From Archegozetes longisetosus (taxonomy: Eukaryota > Arthropoda > Arachnida > Sarcoptiformes > Trhypochthoniidae), in the NCBI GenBank assembly GCA_018873245.2, contig JAEMBT020000009.1, forward strand, positions 16,859,794 through 16,923,793: DNA of 64,000 nt, in the 5' to 3' direction. Below, piece after piece: positions 49,620 to 60,979 of the stretch; positions within the stretch are counted from its first letter, which is position 1; each line of letters begins with the position of its first letter. The notes below the pieces were generated by a model. It made no database searches. It worked only from the letters and a program-made list of their open reading frames with translations, and was not told the origin of the DNA. Both the position numbers and the translations under genes were made by a program.

Positions 49620-51700
49620 TTTGAGAAAGTATTTTGTGTTGGCATTTAATCTATAAAATGTACAAACTATGATTCAATTTTTTAAAAACTTTTCTTACTT
49701 AAAAGTTCGTTCTCATTAATGTCTTAATGACTAAATATGTTATATTAGTTTTCGGTTTTACCTTATCTTCTACTATCTAATAAGCCTTTTTGTTTTCAAA
49801 AGTCAAGCAAGAAGTACTTTTCGACTTTTATGCTTGAATATATTTATTTCCTAACCTAATGCATTGCTTGCTTCCTGTCAGTTGAATCTGTGATTAGTTT
49901 ATGATTAATAAATTTGAAATAACAAAGATTTTAGAAACAAAAACAATAATATCAAATTTCAAAACTAATTTTATGGCCAGATTTATTTTTAAACGAAATA
50001 AATTAAATTTATTAATTATATGACGATATGAATCGAAGTTTGAAAATAGGTAGAAGTATATTAAATTAGCAAGCATGTGAAATAATTTAGTAATAATTTT
50101 GTACAGATTATGAATATAACACGGGATGGACATTGAGAGGTTAAAAATTATCAATGTTAGAGTGACCTACTCTTACTAAGCTAATAACCTAGCATTAACT
50201 ATCAAAGAAGAAAGTTTTTCTGCGGATTTTCTATGAAAATTCTGTTTTGTGTTGAGGATTAGACCGAAATGAAGTACTTGGTTGATTTACTTTCCTACAT
50301 CAAACATTTTTTACTAGGAAATTTTATGCAAAATACAGATCAAAGGTAGTTTATACGCATTTATCTTATTGTCCGAATTTTATAGCTTAAAGATCGAAAC
50401 TAATAAATAAATAGTATGCTTAATAGATTGAAAAACTTATTATTTCATAAACATATTAATAATTATAGATTTTTAGAACTATATAATTCAGTCAATAATC
50501 TAGAAGCGAAGCTAATATTAAAGATCTTTTACATAACATTTTATCTTAAAAATATTTTATTAAAAGATGAAATAATTTATTTAAATTTTGATTAGTTAAC
50601 TTAGTGCTAAAGCTTTAGTTTGTGCAGGATTCAAACGATAAATTATTTAAAATTATTTTATCACTAATTTAATAAGTAGTGTATATATGGCGAGGCTGAG
50701 ACAGTACGAGACTATGAGTAGTACTTCGTACTTCTAAAAGCCACAACTTACTTTTTCTCTAAAAGCCACAACTTACTTTTTCTCGATTTATTCAAGAAAA
50801 AAACGTTAAATCAAAGTAAAATTTATTATATTTCCATTTAAATTGATGAAAAAAAAGACAACGCATTTCATCATGAGATACGGGGACATCGTAATTTTCA
50901 AATTATATTTTTAAACCTAAGCTTCTTAATTTCAAAAGGAAAAAAGGAAAAAATTAATTATTAACTAAAGTACCATATTTTTAAAAATCAAAATTAGAAC
51001 CGCTATTGGTACGCCATCTATCGTACCTCGTACTTCTCCCTATGGGAGTTCCTATGTTAAATTCCAGAACAGGCGTACTTGTCCACGAATAGTCATTTAA
51101 AAGAGTCATCTCACTAAATGAAAACATATGAATGTATCCCATGTGATAGAATAATAACAAAAACTAATAAATTAAACCATGAAAACACAGAATTTCATGT
51201 AAACAACTCATTAAATTGAAACAGGACTGGTGGCGAAGGTGCCCCGTAGATCGGTTCTCCATGCAGGTATGAAGATACGGCGTGTCGCTGCCTTGTAGGG
51301 TTAGTAGCTAGGTGTGAAGACCGAAGGGTACGTGCTCGATTAGGCACAGTACAGCTTCAGTGGAACTAGGTAAAGAAGAGATTACTTGTTATGATAAAAT
51401 CATTTATTTTTAATGATAAAGATATCGATAACGATAGATAATCAACAGATTATTCCAACGATAATAATAGATTAATACTTAAGGTATTTACATATATTTG
51501 TCGTCACAGTCAACAATCATAATAGCATTAGTTTTGGATATAATGAATTTACATATTTACACAAGTGCCATAATGGTAGTGACTATTATGATTTTGTTAA
51601 TACATTTAAACGTGTGAGTTTATGATGTGTTGCTTAAATTAATTATAATTAAGATAATTAATAATTTAGAAATTTTGAACACTTGATAATATTGTTGAAC
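49620..51700. other. No recognisable gene
   Basis: AT-rich; includes a 24-base direct repeat at 50734-50782 (AAGCCACAACTTACTTTTTC). A less AT-rich block at 51226-51370 of unknown nature could be retrotransposon LTR or leader sequence. Confidence 0.4.
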
Positions 51701-51779
51701 ACTGGTTGCCGGAAGATGGCGACAGGGGTTACATTAGCTCGTTTCAAAATAAAGATAATCTCTCTTATAAAGCTTGTGT

Positions 51780-52190
51780 GAGCTGCAAGAGAGTTAAGGA
51801 TAATACCAACTTTTATAATGAAAAATTAAATATAAGATTTGTTTGAAAGAATATAGAAAAGGGAATGTAGAATGTCAAGTATGTAATACAATAACAACCA
51901 GAAATTATTACAAACACATGCAAAAACATCCAGTTTTGATACCTATTATTGGAAAGATTTGTTCTAAATGTAACATTGATAAACTTAGACAGTTTTCATA
52001 ACGATAAATATAAGGACGATGTTAAACAGACTATTTGTAAGGAGTGTGTGAAAGTTTCAAAAGATAGAGTTGAGTAACAATAGTAGTTACCAAAATGTTA
52101 AGCGTACATTAGATATAAAGCATATAGAATGTACTATTTGTAATAAAATAATATCGAAGCTAAAAGGTCTAAACATAAGACGCTAATACA
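51780..52190 (+). pseudogene. Cys/His-rich fragment, tandem zinc modules
   Basis: Across three frames two module types alternate: a zinc ribbon-like one (CVSCKRVKDNTNFYNEK; later ICSKCNIDK..QF and CKECVKVSK) and a CxxC..H..H one (ECQVCNTITTRNYYKHMQKH; later ECTICNKIISK). It looks like an internally duplicated nucleic-acid-binding protein, with frameshifts and stops. It may be the gag region of the gypsy element or an unrelated gene remnant. Confidence 0.45.
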
Positions 52191-52287
52191 TAATGAAAGA
52201 TATTCCAATTAAATTTTTTCTGGAATTATTAACGTTTATTCAGAGAATTAAATAAAAATCATTTTTACAGTTTTAAAATATTTCATT

Positions 52288-52329
52288 TGGTTTAATTGTG
52301 GAAAAACAGGCCACATAAATAGATTTTGC
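52288..52329 (+). pseudogene. Gag zinc knuckle with first Cys changed
   Basis: WFNCGKTGHINRFC matches the CX2CX4HX4C knuckle except that the first Cys codon is TGG (Trp). It is in an ORF of about 35 codons that ends just before the protease. Confidence 0.75.
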
Positions 52330-52480
52330 AACCGAAGAAGTAATCAGGTCAACGACAATAATACTAGTAATAACAATAGTTTACCTCAGCAAAATATTCA
52401 GGGAAACTAAATGAGACTCGAGTTAAGGGTATCGAGTCGGATAGTTTAAAATCCCTTTATTTTCTTAAGCAGAAAATCTT

Positions 52481-53056
52481 TTGTTAATAGAAGCAACAAT
52501 TAATGAGATCTCGTCACCTATCGCGATAGATACAGCTGCGGGGGTATGTTGTATAAAACCAGAACTAGTAAAAGCACTCTCTTTGCCTATCCATACAACC
52601 GATGGTCCTTTAGCTAAATTACCAGATGGGAAAACATTAAAACTAAATCAGTATGTATTAGCCAATATTAGTTTTTCTGGGTCATGTTCATTTACGAAAC
52701 TCTTTCTACTTTCCGGAATTGCTGCACCAATTTTATTGGGTATAGATTGGTGTAGAAGTAGTAATGTAACAATAGATTTCAATAAATACAGGGATCAAAA
52801 TCAGATGCCATTAGAATACGCCCATATATTTGTAGAAAAGAAGGAGGCACCAGTGCTTTATGTATCGGAAAATATTAATTTATTCCCCCGAACCATAACT
52901 TGGGCTACATGTAAAACGAATAGCAAAATTAACCAAGCTGTTTTTGACCCTATTGATAAATCAAGAATTTATGCCCCAAAATCAATATTAAAGTTAGAAA
53001 ATGGAGAGACTATTGCCAATTACGAATATACATCACGAAAACCTGAAATTACATAG
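52481..53056 (+). pseudogene. Gypsy retropepsin and following linker
   Basis: The ORF holds an aspartic protease fold: AIDTAAGVCCI at the active site and LLGIDWC as the C-terminal hallmark (usually ILGMDxL). The active-site triad reads D-T-A where D-T/S-G is normal, so the Gly is replaced. The frame continues about 100 codons and stops at 53054-53056, ahead of the RT. Confidence 0.8.
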
Positions 53057-53269
53057 TGGAACTGTTGTAGGATTTCTCGAATCTTTAGACGAGCCAATTG
53101 AAGCTGTTATAAATAATATAAATGTGTGTAAAGGAATTACATAAATTTAACTAACAAAAATCAAGAACAATGCTTTAATAATAAAAACACAGAGTTTATT
53201 AATGAAGAAACATATGATAACACAATTAAAAGAGAAAACGAAAATTTTAATATAACCAATCTAGACATA

Positions 53270-54710
53270 GAGAAAGATCTAGTTGGTGAGCGAGAAAAAC
53301 TAATAAATTTCTTACAAAAATACGAAAATATATTCGCCTGTGAAAATAGTAAATTAGCAGTAACAGACAAAGCAGTACATAAAATAGATACGGGAGATAG
53401 CCCACCTATACATTGCCTACCTTATAGGACGAGTCCCAAAGAAAGAAAAATAATCAAGGAACAGATTATTGAAATGTTAGAAGCTGGTATAATAAGTGAG
53501 TCAAATAGTCCATGGGCATCACCTATAGTACTAGTTCCTAAGAAAGATGGTTCTTAGAGATTTTGTGTTGACTTTCGAAAGGTGAACTCAGTAACTAAGG
53601 CAATAGCTGGCCTTTACCCTGAACTGATGACACATTAGACACTCTTAGAGGATCAAATTATTTTACAACACTTGACTTACGTTCTGGATTTTGGCAATGT
53701 TTGACGAACATAGAGAAAAGACTGCTTTTGTTAGTTGTGAAGGTTTATACGAATTTAATGTACTCTCTTTTGTATTATCCAATTCAGTACCGCTTTCCAA
53801 AGATTAATGCACACAGTATTATCTAATTTGAAATATATTTACTGTTTAGTATCTGTTGATGATATTGTTGCCGCACTTGCAAAGTCAGATTGCCTTAAGT
53901 GCGACTTTTAAAGAAACACCAAAAGATATACAAATTTATTATATAAAAAAACTAATCAAATCACTAGCTGTTATTAGATTAAGGTTTATTTTAAGACAAA
54001 ATACAAACAAGGATTTTAAAGTATATTAAAAACCAGACGTCTTATAAGATGATTAGAGAAACCATTTATCAGCCCCGAGTATGGCTTGTGAGTGCCCTTA
54101 AATACTCACAAGTTTAGGGCCGTGACCAAACATGTTCACTCATGTTTAGAGTTTTCCTTCAACTCCTGGTCAGTCTCAATCGACTGACCTTAAGAATATT
54201 TAAGCTAATTCCGATGATTTGACACTTACTGTCAACTCATCTTAAAATAGCTCAACTTTGAGCTCAAGCAATAAAGTTTTATTGCTTGAGTTCGCAGAAT
54301 AGGTCGCGCCCTATTTTGCTTTCTAATAAGCGATATATGTGAATGCAAGAAAATATTTTGCATTCACAATATCATATTTTCTAAAAGCTTTAACGAACAC
54401 ATTGAAAGACTTGAACTAGTATTTGAAAGATTAAAGACAGCTAATCTGAAACTAAGGCCGAATGAATGCCATTTTGCCAAAAAAATTATTAAATTTCTGG
54501 ATCATCTAATAGACTCAAAAGGCGTGAAGCCTGACCCAGAGAAGGTAGAATGCTTCAAAAATTTTCCAAGGCCTAAAACAGTGAAAGGTCTAAAAAGCTT
54601 TTTAGGGCTAACAGGATACTATGGAAAATTTATTCGATGGTATTCTCAGATAGCACAGCCTCTTACGCAACTTACAAAGAAGTGCGGTTTATTTGGACTG
54701 AATCCTGAGA
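53270..54710 (+). pseudogene. Gypsy reverse transcriptase, split by a solo LTR
   Basis: N-terminal part: IDTGDSPPIHCLPYRTSP, EAGIISESNSPWASPIVLVP, then stops and frameshifts, up to SVDDI at 53853-53864 (normally YVDDI). A 503-base LTR then intervenes, and the frame resumes at 54369 with IIFSKSFNEHIERLE, followed by the connection region (KSFLGLTGYYGKFI). A further frameshift and a TGA lie near 54690-54712. Confidence 0.87.
53866..54368. mobile_element. Solo LTR, 503 bp, ATAT target duplication
   Basis: Begins TGTTGCCGCACTTGC and ends ATTCACA, flanked by ATAT at 53862-53865 and 54369-54372. Deleting it with one ATAT restores the RT reading frame exactly through the Asp-Asp-Ile motif. It contains AATAAA (about 54271) followed by a T-rich stretch, as expected for an LTR polyadenylation region. 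TG..CA ends and a 4-base duplication fit a retroviral-type integrase. No internal region, hence a solo LTR. Confidence 0.87.
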
Positions 54711-54715
54711 AATAG

Positions 54716-55700
54716 CTTTTAATAAGCTCAAAGACGCATTAATTACATCTCCTGTTTTAATTCATTTTGACGAAACAAGAGAGACTCGCCTTTTTTGTGA
54801 TGCATGTAATACATCAATAGCAATAATTTTATCCCAAATAGTAGATGGCCAAGAACATCCAGTAGCTTACTATAATAGATCGTTAAAAAAGAGTGAGTTG
54901 AACTACACAATAACTGAAAAAGAAGGTTTGAGTTGTTTTTGGGGCATAGGAAAATGCAGGTCATTTTTATTAGGTATCAAGTTCTCCATAATAACAGATC
55001 ATCACAGCCTTCGTTGGTTAATGACCTTAAAGGATTTATGCGGAAGATTATCACGCTGGGCTTTAAAACTGATGGAATATTCATTCCAAGTAGTCTATAA
55101 GTCCGGTAAACTGCATAATAATGTTGATTGTTTATCGCGTTATCCTAATATAACAAAGCCGCAAGATAAAGATGAAATTGATATAAGTATTCTGCAAATA
55201 CATCCTTTAGATTTACCTAAATTACGAGCTGAAGATGTATATTGTCAAAAATTAAAAGATAAAATCATGGATACACAAAATAAACTATCAAAACAATACG
55301 TAACCAAAGATAATATTCTTTATAGAAAGTCAAACGGAAACTTCCTGTTAGTTGTCCCAAAATCAATTAGAAGAGAAATATTGTATTCTTTGCATAATGA
55401 ACCAGAATCTGGACATTTAGGTATCAGCAAAACTTATGCAAAAGTAAGATCAAGATATGTATGGACAAGATTGTTCCAATCAGTCCATAATTATGTTAGG
55501 AACTGCCTTGATTGTCAGACGCAAGCTATTACCTTATAGAGTAAAAGCCCCTTTGCAACCTATACCAGTGTCTATGCCATTCTCTCACATCGGATTATTT
55601 AGGATCACTCCCACTTACAGAAAATACTAATTGCAATGATATTATTGTTTGCCTCGACTATGCTTCAGTTTTTTACTTGGGTGTCGTCTCAATGTCTAGG
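54716..55700 (+). pseudogene. Gypsy RNase H and integrase N-terminal part
   Basis: RNase H region: LIHFDETRETRLFCDACNTS, YTITEKEGLSCFWGI and ITDHHSLRWLM, then a tether. 55270-55539 encodes the HHCC integrase zinc finger (ESGHLGISKTY, CLDCQTQ). A frameshift follows; the next stretch reads PLQPIPVSMPFSHIG and ends soon after DYASVFYLGV, so the catalytic core is truncated. Confidence 0.85.
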
Positions 55701-56303
55701 GAATTAAAGAGAGATCTAAAAGCGCAAATTTTGAGGATTTTACCATTGATTTTACTATTGGTTTTAATGAATGGAAAGATACTATTTTGAGCGAAAAATA
55801 TTTTATTTGAATAAATTACAATTAAATAATAATGAGCGGATCAAAATCTGATCATTCAAAGCAAATCTGATAAAAGTATAGATGAAAACAGGTGTTTGAA
55901 TTAAGCGAAATTTTAAAGTTCACACGTTTTGATACAGGTCTTTAAATCACAATTTTGAACAATTCATGTGACTTTGGTTTCAAACAATTTATTGTATATT
56001 GAATAAAGATTTTGAACAAAGAACTTCAAAATTGAATATTTATTTTAGTGAGCACACAATCTTTTAGAAAATTATTTAATGTGAGATTTTTTGTAGTTTT
56101 TTACCCTCTGAAGAAAAATTGGTTTCGATTGCATCTCTATTACTTATAAGTTTGTTACATTATATTATTTTAATTTTTGAGCATAAAAGCAATCTTTAGG
56201 CTTAGAATCGTTGTTTTTTTTTGCATAAATACGTCGTTTTTAAGTATAAAATAATTTTTTTCTGTTGCGCAAAAATTTATAATCAAGTTATATAAGAATC
56301 AAA

Positions 56304-56927
56304 ATGAATATGCTATCTGATAGAACAAATATTGAACAATCATGTGATAATTCGAAATGCTTATTGAAATGCAATAACAATTTCGAAGTTTCGGAAATCT
56401 ATAAACTACAAAAATATTACAATAAATTAGATAATAAGGCGCTGAAACATTTCATTTTCTTTAACTTAAAGAAAAACAAATCGATTTAGGAATAAAATAT
56501 AAATCGAGCTATAGGCTTCATAACATAAATGTTTGCAAGCACTTTTTCCTCGAAACTTTAGATATAAAAAAATCTACAACTGTTGAAAACTGGTTTAATC
56601 AAAGAGATAATGAAACTCCTATGAAAGATCACTAGAAATTACATACTGATTCATTTAATAAATCGATCGAAAATTATATAATAAGTTTCAATCCTGAGCA
56701 TTCTCACTATAATTTCAGTGAGTGTCCAAATCGTAGATATATGTTATTTTTACAGAATGAGTGCAGCAAAACTCTATAGAGGATTTGTAGAATTCATGGG
56801 ATTCAAACCGCGCATAAAAGACAATGAGACTAGTATCAATAAAAAGTATGAAAACGAGAATATTTGCAATTTTTTATATTTCAATAATTATTGCAAGAAA
56901 ATGAATTTTGGTTTTAGTCAATTATCA
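56304..56927 (+). pseudogene. Transposase-like unnamed family, copy 2, N-terminal half
   Basis: Same family as 47057-49597: CLLKCNNNFEVSEIYKLQKY, then LHNINVCKHFFLETLDIKK, SIENYIISFNPEHSHYNFSE and FLYFNNYCKKMNFGF. It carries stops at about 56487 and 56633 and a frameshift near 56760. It ends abruptly where the Merlin element begins, and the continuation is not found on the other side of that element. Confidence 0.65.
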
Positions 56928-59357
56928 GGGTAAATCCTAGTTTAGTCCGATCGGGCACTTCCCGACATCCCACCACCATGTGTGATACATCGTTGAATTC
57001 AGCTCATCAATACGAGTAATTTGATACCACACTTGACCATGTCCCACCCGAATCTGACCACTTCTGGCCAACTCCCGACGGGAGTGGCCAATTCCCGCAA
57101 GTTGTATATCGTTGGATTCAGCTCACCGAACTGAACAGTTTGATACCCCTATTGGCCATGTTCGGCCACAAATAACGTCAAAAATCACGATAAACCTATT
57201 AATTGGGTTCAGTGATCATAGTGTGACCAAAATATTTTGTATCAATCAAATAGAGAATAAACTTTAAGTATCAATACAAAAGGGCTCAATATTATTTGAG
57301 AGATTATTTACAATTGATTATTAGGGTTTAAAATATTCAAAAACATTCGGTATGTAAATGCAGGTGTGCCGAAAGAAGACTATTTGGAGATTAAAGGATT
57401 AACAAATTCTAAATTTTATTGATCGAAAAGTTTTTGGCCACACATTACGATCTCCTTTTCATTCATTCAGTCATTAGACATAAGAGAGTGCAGTCGCATG
57501 TGTTTATGTTTAAAATGAGTGCAATAATTTATGCAATTGTTTATATAATTTGCTATGTTCAGTTTTTAAACTGTGCACCTAATTTATTATTATTATCATC
57601 ATCTTCTTCATCGTCATCATCATCATCACCACCACCACCTATGTTATCAATCAATTCGGATCAATCAGTTCTAAAGGTAAGCTTAGCATTAGGTTTTGCA
57701 ATAATATTATTGTTATTAAATATGCTGCGAAGGAGTAGGGGTGAGGGGATGGCGTCACTGAATGATCAACAGTTTTTAGATTTTTTTTATAATGAATTAA
57801 CACTTTCTAATTTCAAGAATATAATTAAATCAGAATCCGACGCAATCGGATATTGTACTTTAGCAGGGATATTACCATCAATAGATTCTCAACCCCCTCA
57901 TTGCCCCACTCATATAAACTCAATCATGAAAACTAGTAAATGTGTTAAAAATAAGCTAGGATTCTGTTACGTGTGCACTGAGCAGAATTGCAAAAGAAGT
58001 ATTAGCCCATTGAAACGGACCTGGTTTGAACATTCTCACATAACTTTCACTCAAGGTTTACGCATAATTCTTTGTTATTTAGCGGGTCTTAAACATAAGC
58101 AGGCAGTTATAGAATTAAAAATTGATAAAAATACTGTTACTAATTGGTTCAGTTATTTGCATGAAGTTCAAATGATAGTTGTTTCTCAGCCTAGAAAAAT
58201 TGGAGGTATATATGAGACAGAATCTGAGGAGGAAGGAAATGAGCTAGGTGAAAAATTAAAAAAGAGAAAGTTTAAGCAAATTGTTTCAGATTTTGTTGAG
58301 GTCGATGAATCTCAGATTTGTCATAGAAAGTATTTATACAATAGGGGTAGACTTTATAACTCAGAATCTCAAAGATTATGGATAGTAGGGGGCGTTTGTA
58401 GGAGAACAAGGCAGGCCTTTATGGTTAAGGTACCGAATAGAAAAATTAATGTAATCGATTATTTATTAGAGACCAGAATAGAATTAGGTTCAATTCTAGT
58501 AACAGATTGCGCAAGAGTCTATACCAATGTCAAAAATAGGTTAGGAATTGATCATTATTCAGTCAACCATAAGCTTCATTTTGTGGACCCTAATAATAGC
58601 GAAATAAATACAAATATGATTGAGTCTAGATGGGCGGCAATAAAAAATAGAATTAAATCATATAAAAATACACATTTAGTAGAATCATGCATTGCTCAGC
58701 ATTTATATGAATTTGAATATTTATATGATTAAAAAGAAAAATTCAGTTATGGGAAAGTTTTTCAAAAATTGGTTTCAGACATAGTAAGAGTTTATCCAGG
58801 CCCCAATGATAATATAGCCCCATTAGAACTGGTTGAAGATGATTGGGACCGAATAGTGGACTGGTAAATTTTTTTTATTTACTATATAATTCAAAATTCC
58901 AGAAAAAATAAAAATACAAGAAATTCAAAAAAAATTCATACGTAAATAGTTCATTAAGTGTTTGTCTGCGTCTATGTATATGTTTGTCCTTTATTTTGGA
59001 GATCAAGTCAAGCCACACCTCCACGCTGGTGATCTCTGGGTTCGGCTGATTGGCCTCTGCACAGAATATTTATTGAACCCAGTTAATAGGTTTATCGTGA
59101 TTTTTGACGTTATTTGTGGCCGAACATGGCCAATAGGGGTATCAAACTGTTCAGTTCGGTGAGCTGAATCCAACGATATACGATTTTCGGGAATTGGCCA
59201 CTCCCGTCGGGAGTTGGCCAGAAGTGGTCAGATTCGGGTGGGACTTGGTCAAGTGTGGTATCAAATTACTCGTATTGATGAGCTGAATCCAACGATGTAT
59301 CACACATGGAGGTGGGATGTCGGGAAGTGGCCGATCGGACTAAACTAGGATTTACCC
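56928..59357. mobile_element. Merlin (IS1595-like) transposon with about 285-bp TIRs
   Basis: The left TIR 56928-57210 starts GGGTAAATCCTAGTTTAGTC and is mirrored at 59074-59357 with few mismatches. The 8 bases on each side (AATTATCA and CATGCCTT) do not match. Inside is one ISXO2/IS1595-type transposase gene on the plus strand. Confidence 0.9.
57722..58868 (+). CDS. Merlin transposase (DDE, ISXO2/IS1595-like), one in-frame stop
   Basis: The likely start is ATG 57722 (MLRRSRGEG), because the related copy at 62355 begins MMRLRSQERR just before the same FYNEL motif. An open frame extends further upstream through a low-complexity Ser/Pro run (57598-57640) and hydrophobic stretches, which I regard as non-coding. 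The N-terminal zinc/HTH region (CPTHINS..C, CYVCTEQNC, GLKHKQAVIE) is followed by the DDE core: FVEVDESQICHRK, VTDCARVYTN and NMIESRWAAIKNR. A TAA at 58730-58732 ends the ORF, but the same frame stays open for 45 more codons to 58868 (PGPNDNIAPLELVEDDWDRI), so the stop probably truncates the natural C-terminus. Confidence 0.85.
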
Positions 59358-60851
59358 CATGCCTTCATGTCCTGGTTATGCCCAACTGTTGGAATTGAAA
59401 AATTTATTTAGTAAAATGGAAACTCATTTCCATAATTATAAAATATTAATATCAGGGAATTTAAACAAACTTATTAAACACTGGAAATAAAATAGTAAAG
59501 AATTTTAAGGAAATAATTAATAGCTTCGGTCTAAAACAAGTAGTTAATACTCATATATTTCCATCTAATCCTCATTACCATTGTAGTAAATCACTTTTAG
59601 ATGTTTTTATTTTAAATGATGAAAATATTATTAATAGTATATCTGTAGGCGAGAATATTGCCCAAAGTTACGATCATTTCGCAATTTATGTTATGTTAAA
59701 AATAGAAAAAATGAAGCAAAATAAAATCCTTAAACAAATTCTGGATCTAAATAACACAGATACTCAAAACTTCAACGATAATCTCGAGGGAGTTGACTGG
59801 CTATCAATAGTTAGTAATGACAATGATATAGATCTGATTTATGACTCCTTAATGTATAAAATTGTAAATATATATAACACTTCTTTCAAAACGGGTAAAT
59901 CCGGGCTAATGGGTCTAAAGGGGTTCCCGACCACCCACCTCCAAGTGTAGTACATCATTGGATTCAGTTCGTCGAGCTGAACATTTCGATACCACACTCG
60001 AGTACTTGCAACCCGAACCTGACCACTTCTGGCCACCAAGACCTAACCCCCTAGAAAATGGGTAAACCTGGCTTTACCAAGTTGTAACCCAAGCCAAACC
60101 TGATTTAAACTAAGGTATAATAGGTTAGGTCGCTTCGCGACCTAACTTATTCTCCGTGAGTTTATATCAGGCTTGTTTGGGTTACGCCTCGAGAATCCAG
60201 GTTTATACATTACGAGGTACTAAATCAAACAATGATGGATATCTCAAGAACTACTTAAGATAATTGATCAAGTGAGGTATCAAAATGCTCAGTTCGATGT
60301 CCTGGGTCCAATGATATATCACTTGGCGGGGTCAGCCAATCCCGTCGGGAGTTATCCAGAAGTGGCCAGGTTCGGATCAGAAGTAGTCAAGTGTGGTATC
60401 AAAATGCTCAGCTTGACGAACTGAATCCAATGATATATCACACTTGGGGGTAGGGGATCGGGAACCCCTTTAGACCCATTAGCCCGGATTCACCCTTCAA
60501 AACTAAAATATTGAATTAAGCAAAGATAGAATTCCAAATGCAATTAAAGTCTTAATCTCTAAAAAGAGCAAATTATACAAATGTTATTGTCAAAAAAAAG
60601 ATAATTTGTTTTATATAGGATTTCAGTATTTACGTAATAAAATTGGTGTAATGTTAGAAAATTTTTACTCTATGAAAATTCAAAAACTAATTGATAAAAA
60701 CGATAATTTTAAGTTATTTTATAGAAATATTAAGAATAATATTAAGTCTCAAAGTAGTAATTCGTTTTTTGATTCTAACAATCGATTACTAACAGATAAT
60801 AATGCGTTATCGGACAGTTCGTCCAAAGACAATTCGTCCAATGACAACTAG
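59358..60851 (+). pseudogene. LINE (non-LTR retrotransposon) ORF2 fragment
   Basis: The end of the APE endonuclease (ILISGNLNK, normally SGDFN; then SLLDVFILN and YDHFAIYVML) and the linker to RT (RIPNAIKVLISKKSKLYK, FYRNIKNNIK, NNRLLTDNNAL) are readable in several frames. A 603-base element splits it at 59893. The RT itself is missing; the sequence runs into a minisatellite. It is 5' and 3' truncated. Confidence 0.78.
59893..60495. mobile_element. Non-autonomous Merlin-like element, 8-bp target duplication
   Basis: The ends GGGTAAATCCGGGCTAATGG and their inverse share the first ten bases and much internal TIR sequence (GATACCACACT, CTGACCACTTCTGGCC) with the Merlin element at 56928-59357. 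Flanks TTCAAAAC at 59885-59892 and 60496-60503 are an exact 8-bp duplication. The centre is a long palindrome around GTTAGGTCGCTTCGCGACCT. No ORF. Confidence 0.92.
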
Positions 60852-60975
60852 TCTAAAGATAATTCGTCCAATGGGACAATTCGTCTAATAGAGCAATTTG
60901 TCCAACAGACATTTAGTCCAATAGATAATTCGTCTAATAGACAACAAGTCCAACGGAAAAATTGTCCAATAGGTT
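60812..60975. repeat. Minisatellite, GACAATTCGTCCAATA unit
   Basis: About ten imperfect 15-17 base units follow the LINE linker and extend its frame with Ser/Asp/Asn-rich codons before stopping. Confidence 0.85.
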
Positions 60976-60979
60976 ATTT

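Larger units (their letters stand above)
51720..55700 (+). mobile_element. Degenerate Ty3/gypsy retrotransposon
   Basis: Ordered remains: a possible primer-binding site TGGCGACAGGGG at 51718, Cys-rich fragments (51780-52190), a zinc knuckle (52288-52329), retropepsin, reverse transcriptase, RNase H, and the integrase zinc finger with the start of its core. The PR-RT-RH-IN order is that of Ty3/gypsy. The flanking LTRs were not recognised. A solo LTR of another element interrupts RT. After about 55700 homology fades. Confidence 0.85.

Noticed and set aside
57419-57721. N-terminal extension of the Merlin ORF with hydrophobic segments and a Ser/Pro run
   Set aside because: It lies upstream of the conserved start shared with the second Merlin copy. 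The Ser/Pro run is a TCA/ACC microsatellite, and the first codon is not ATG.
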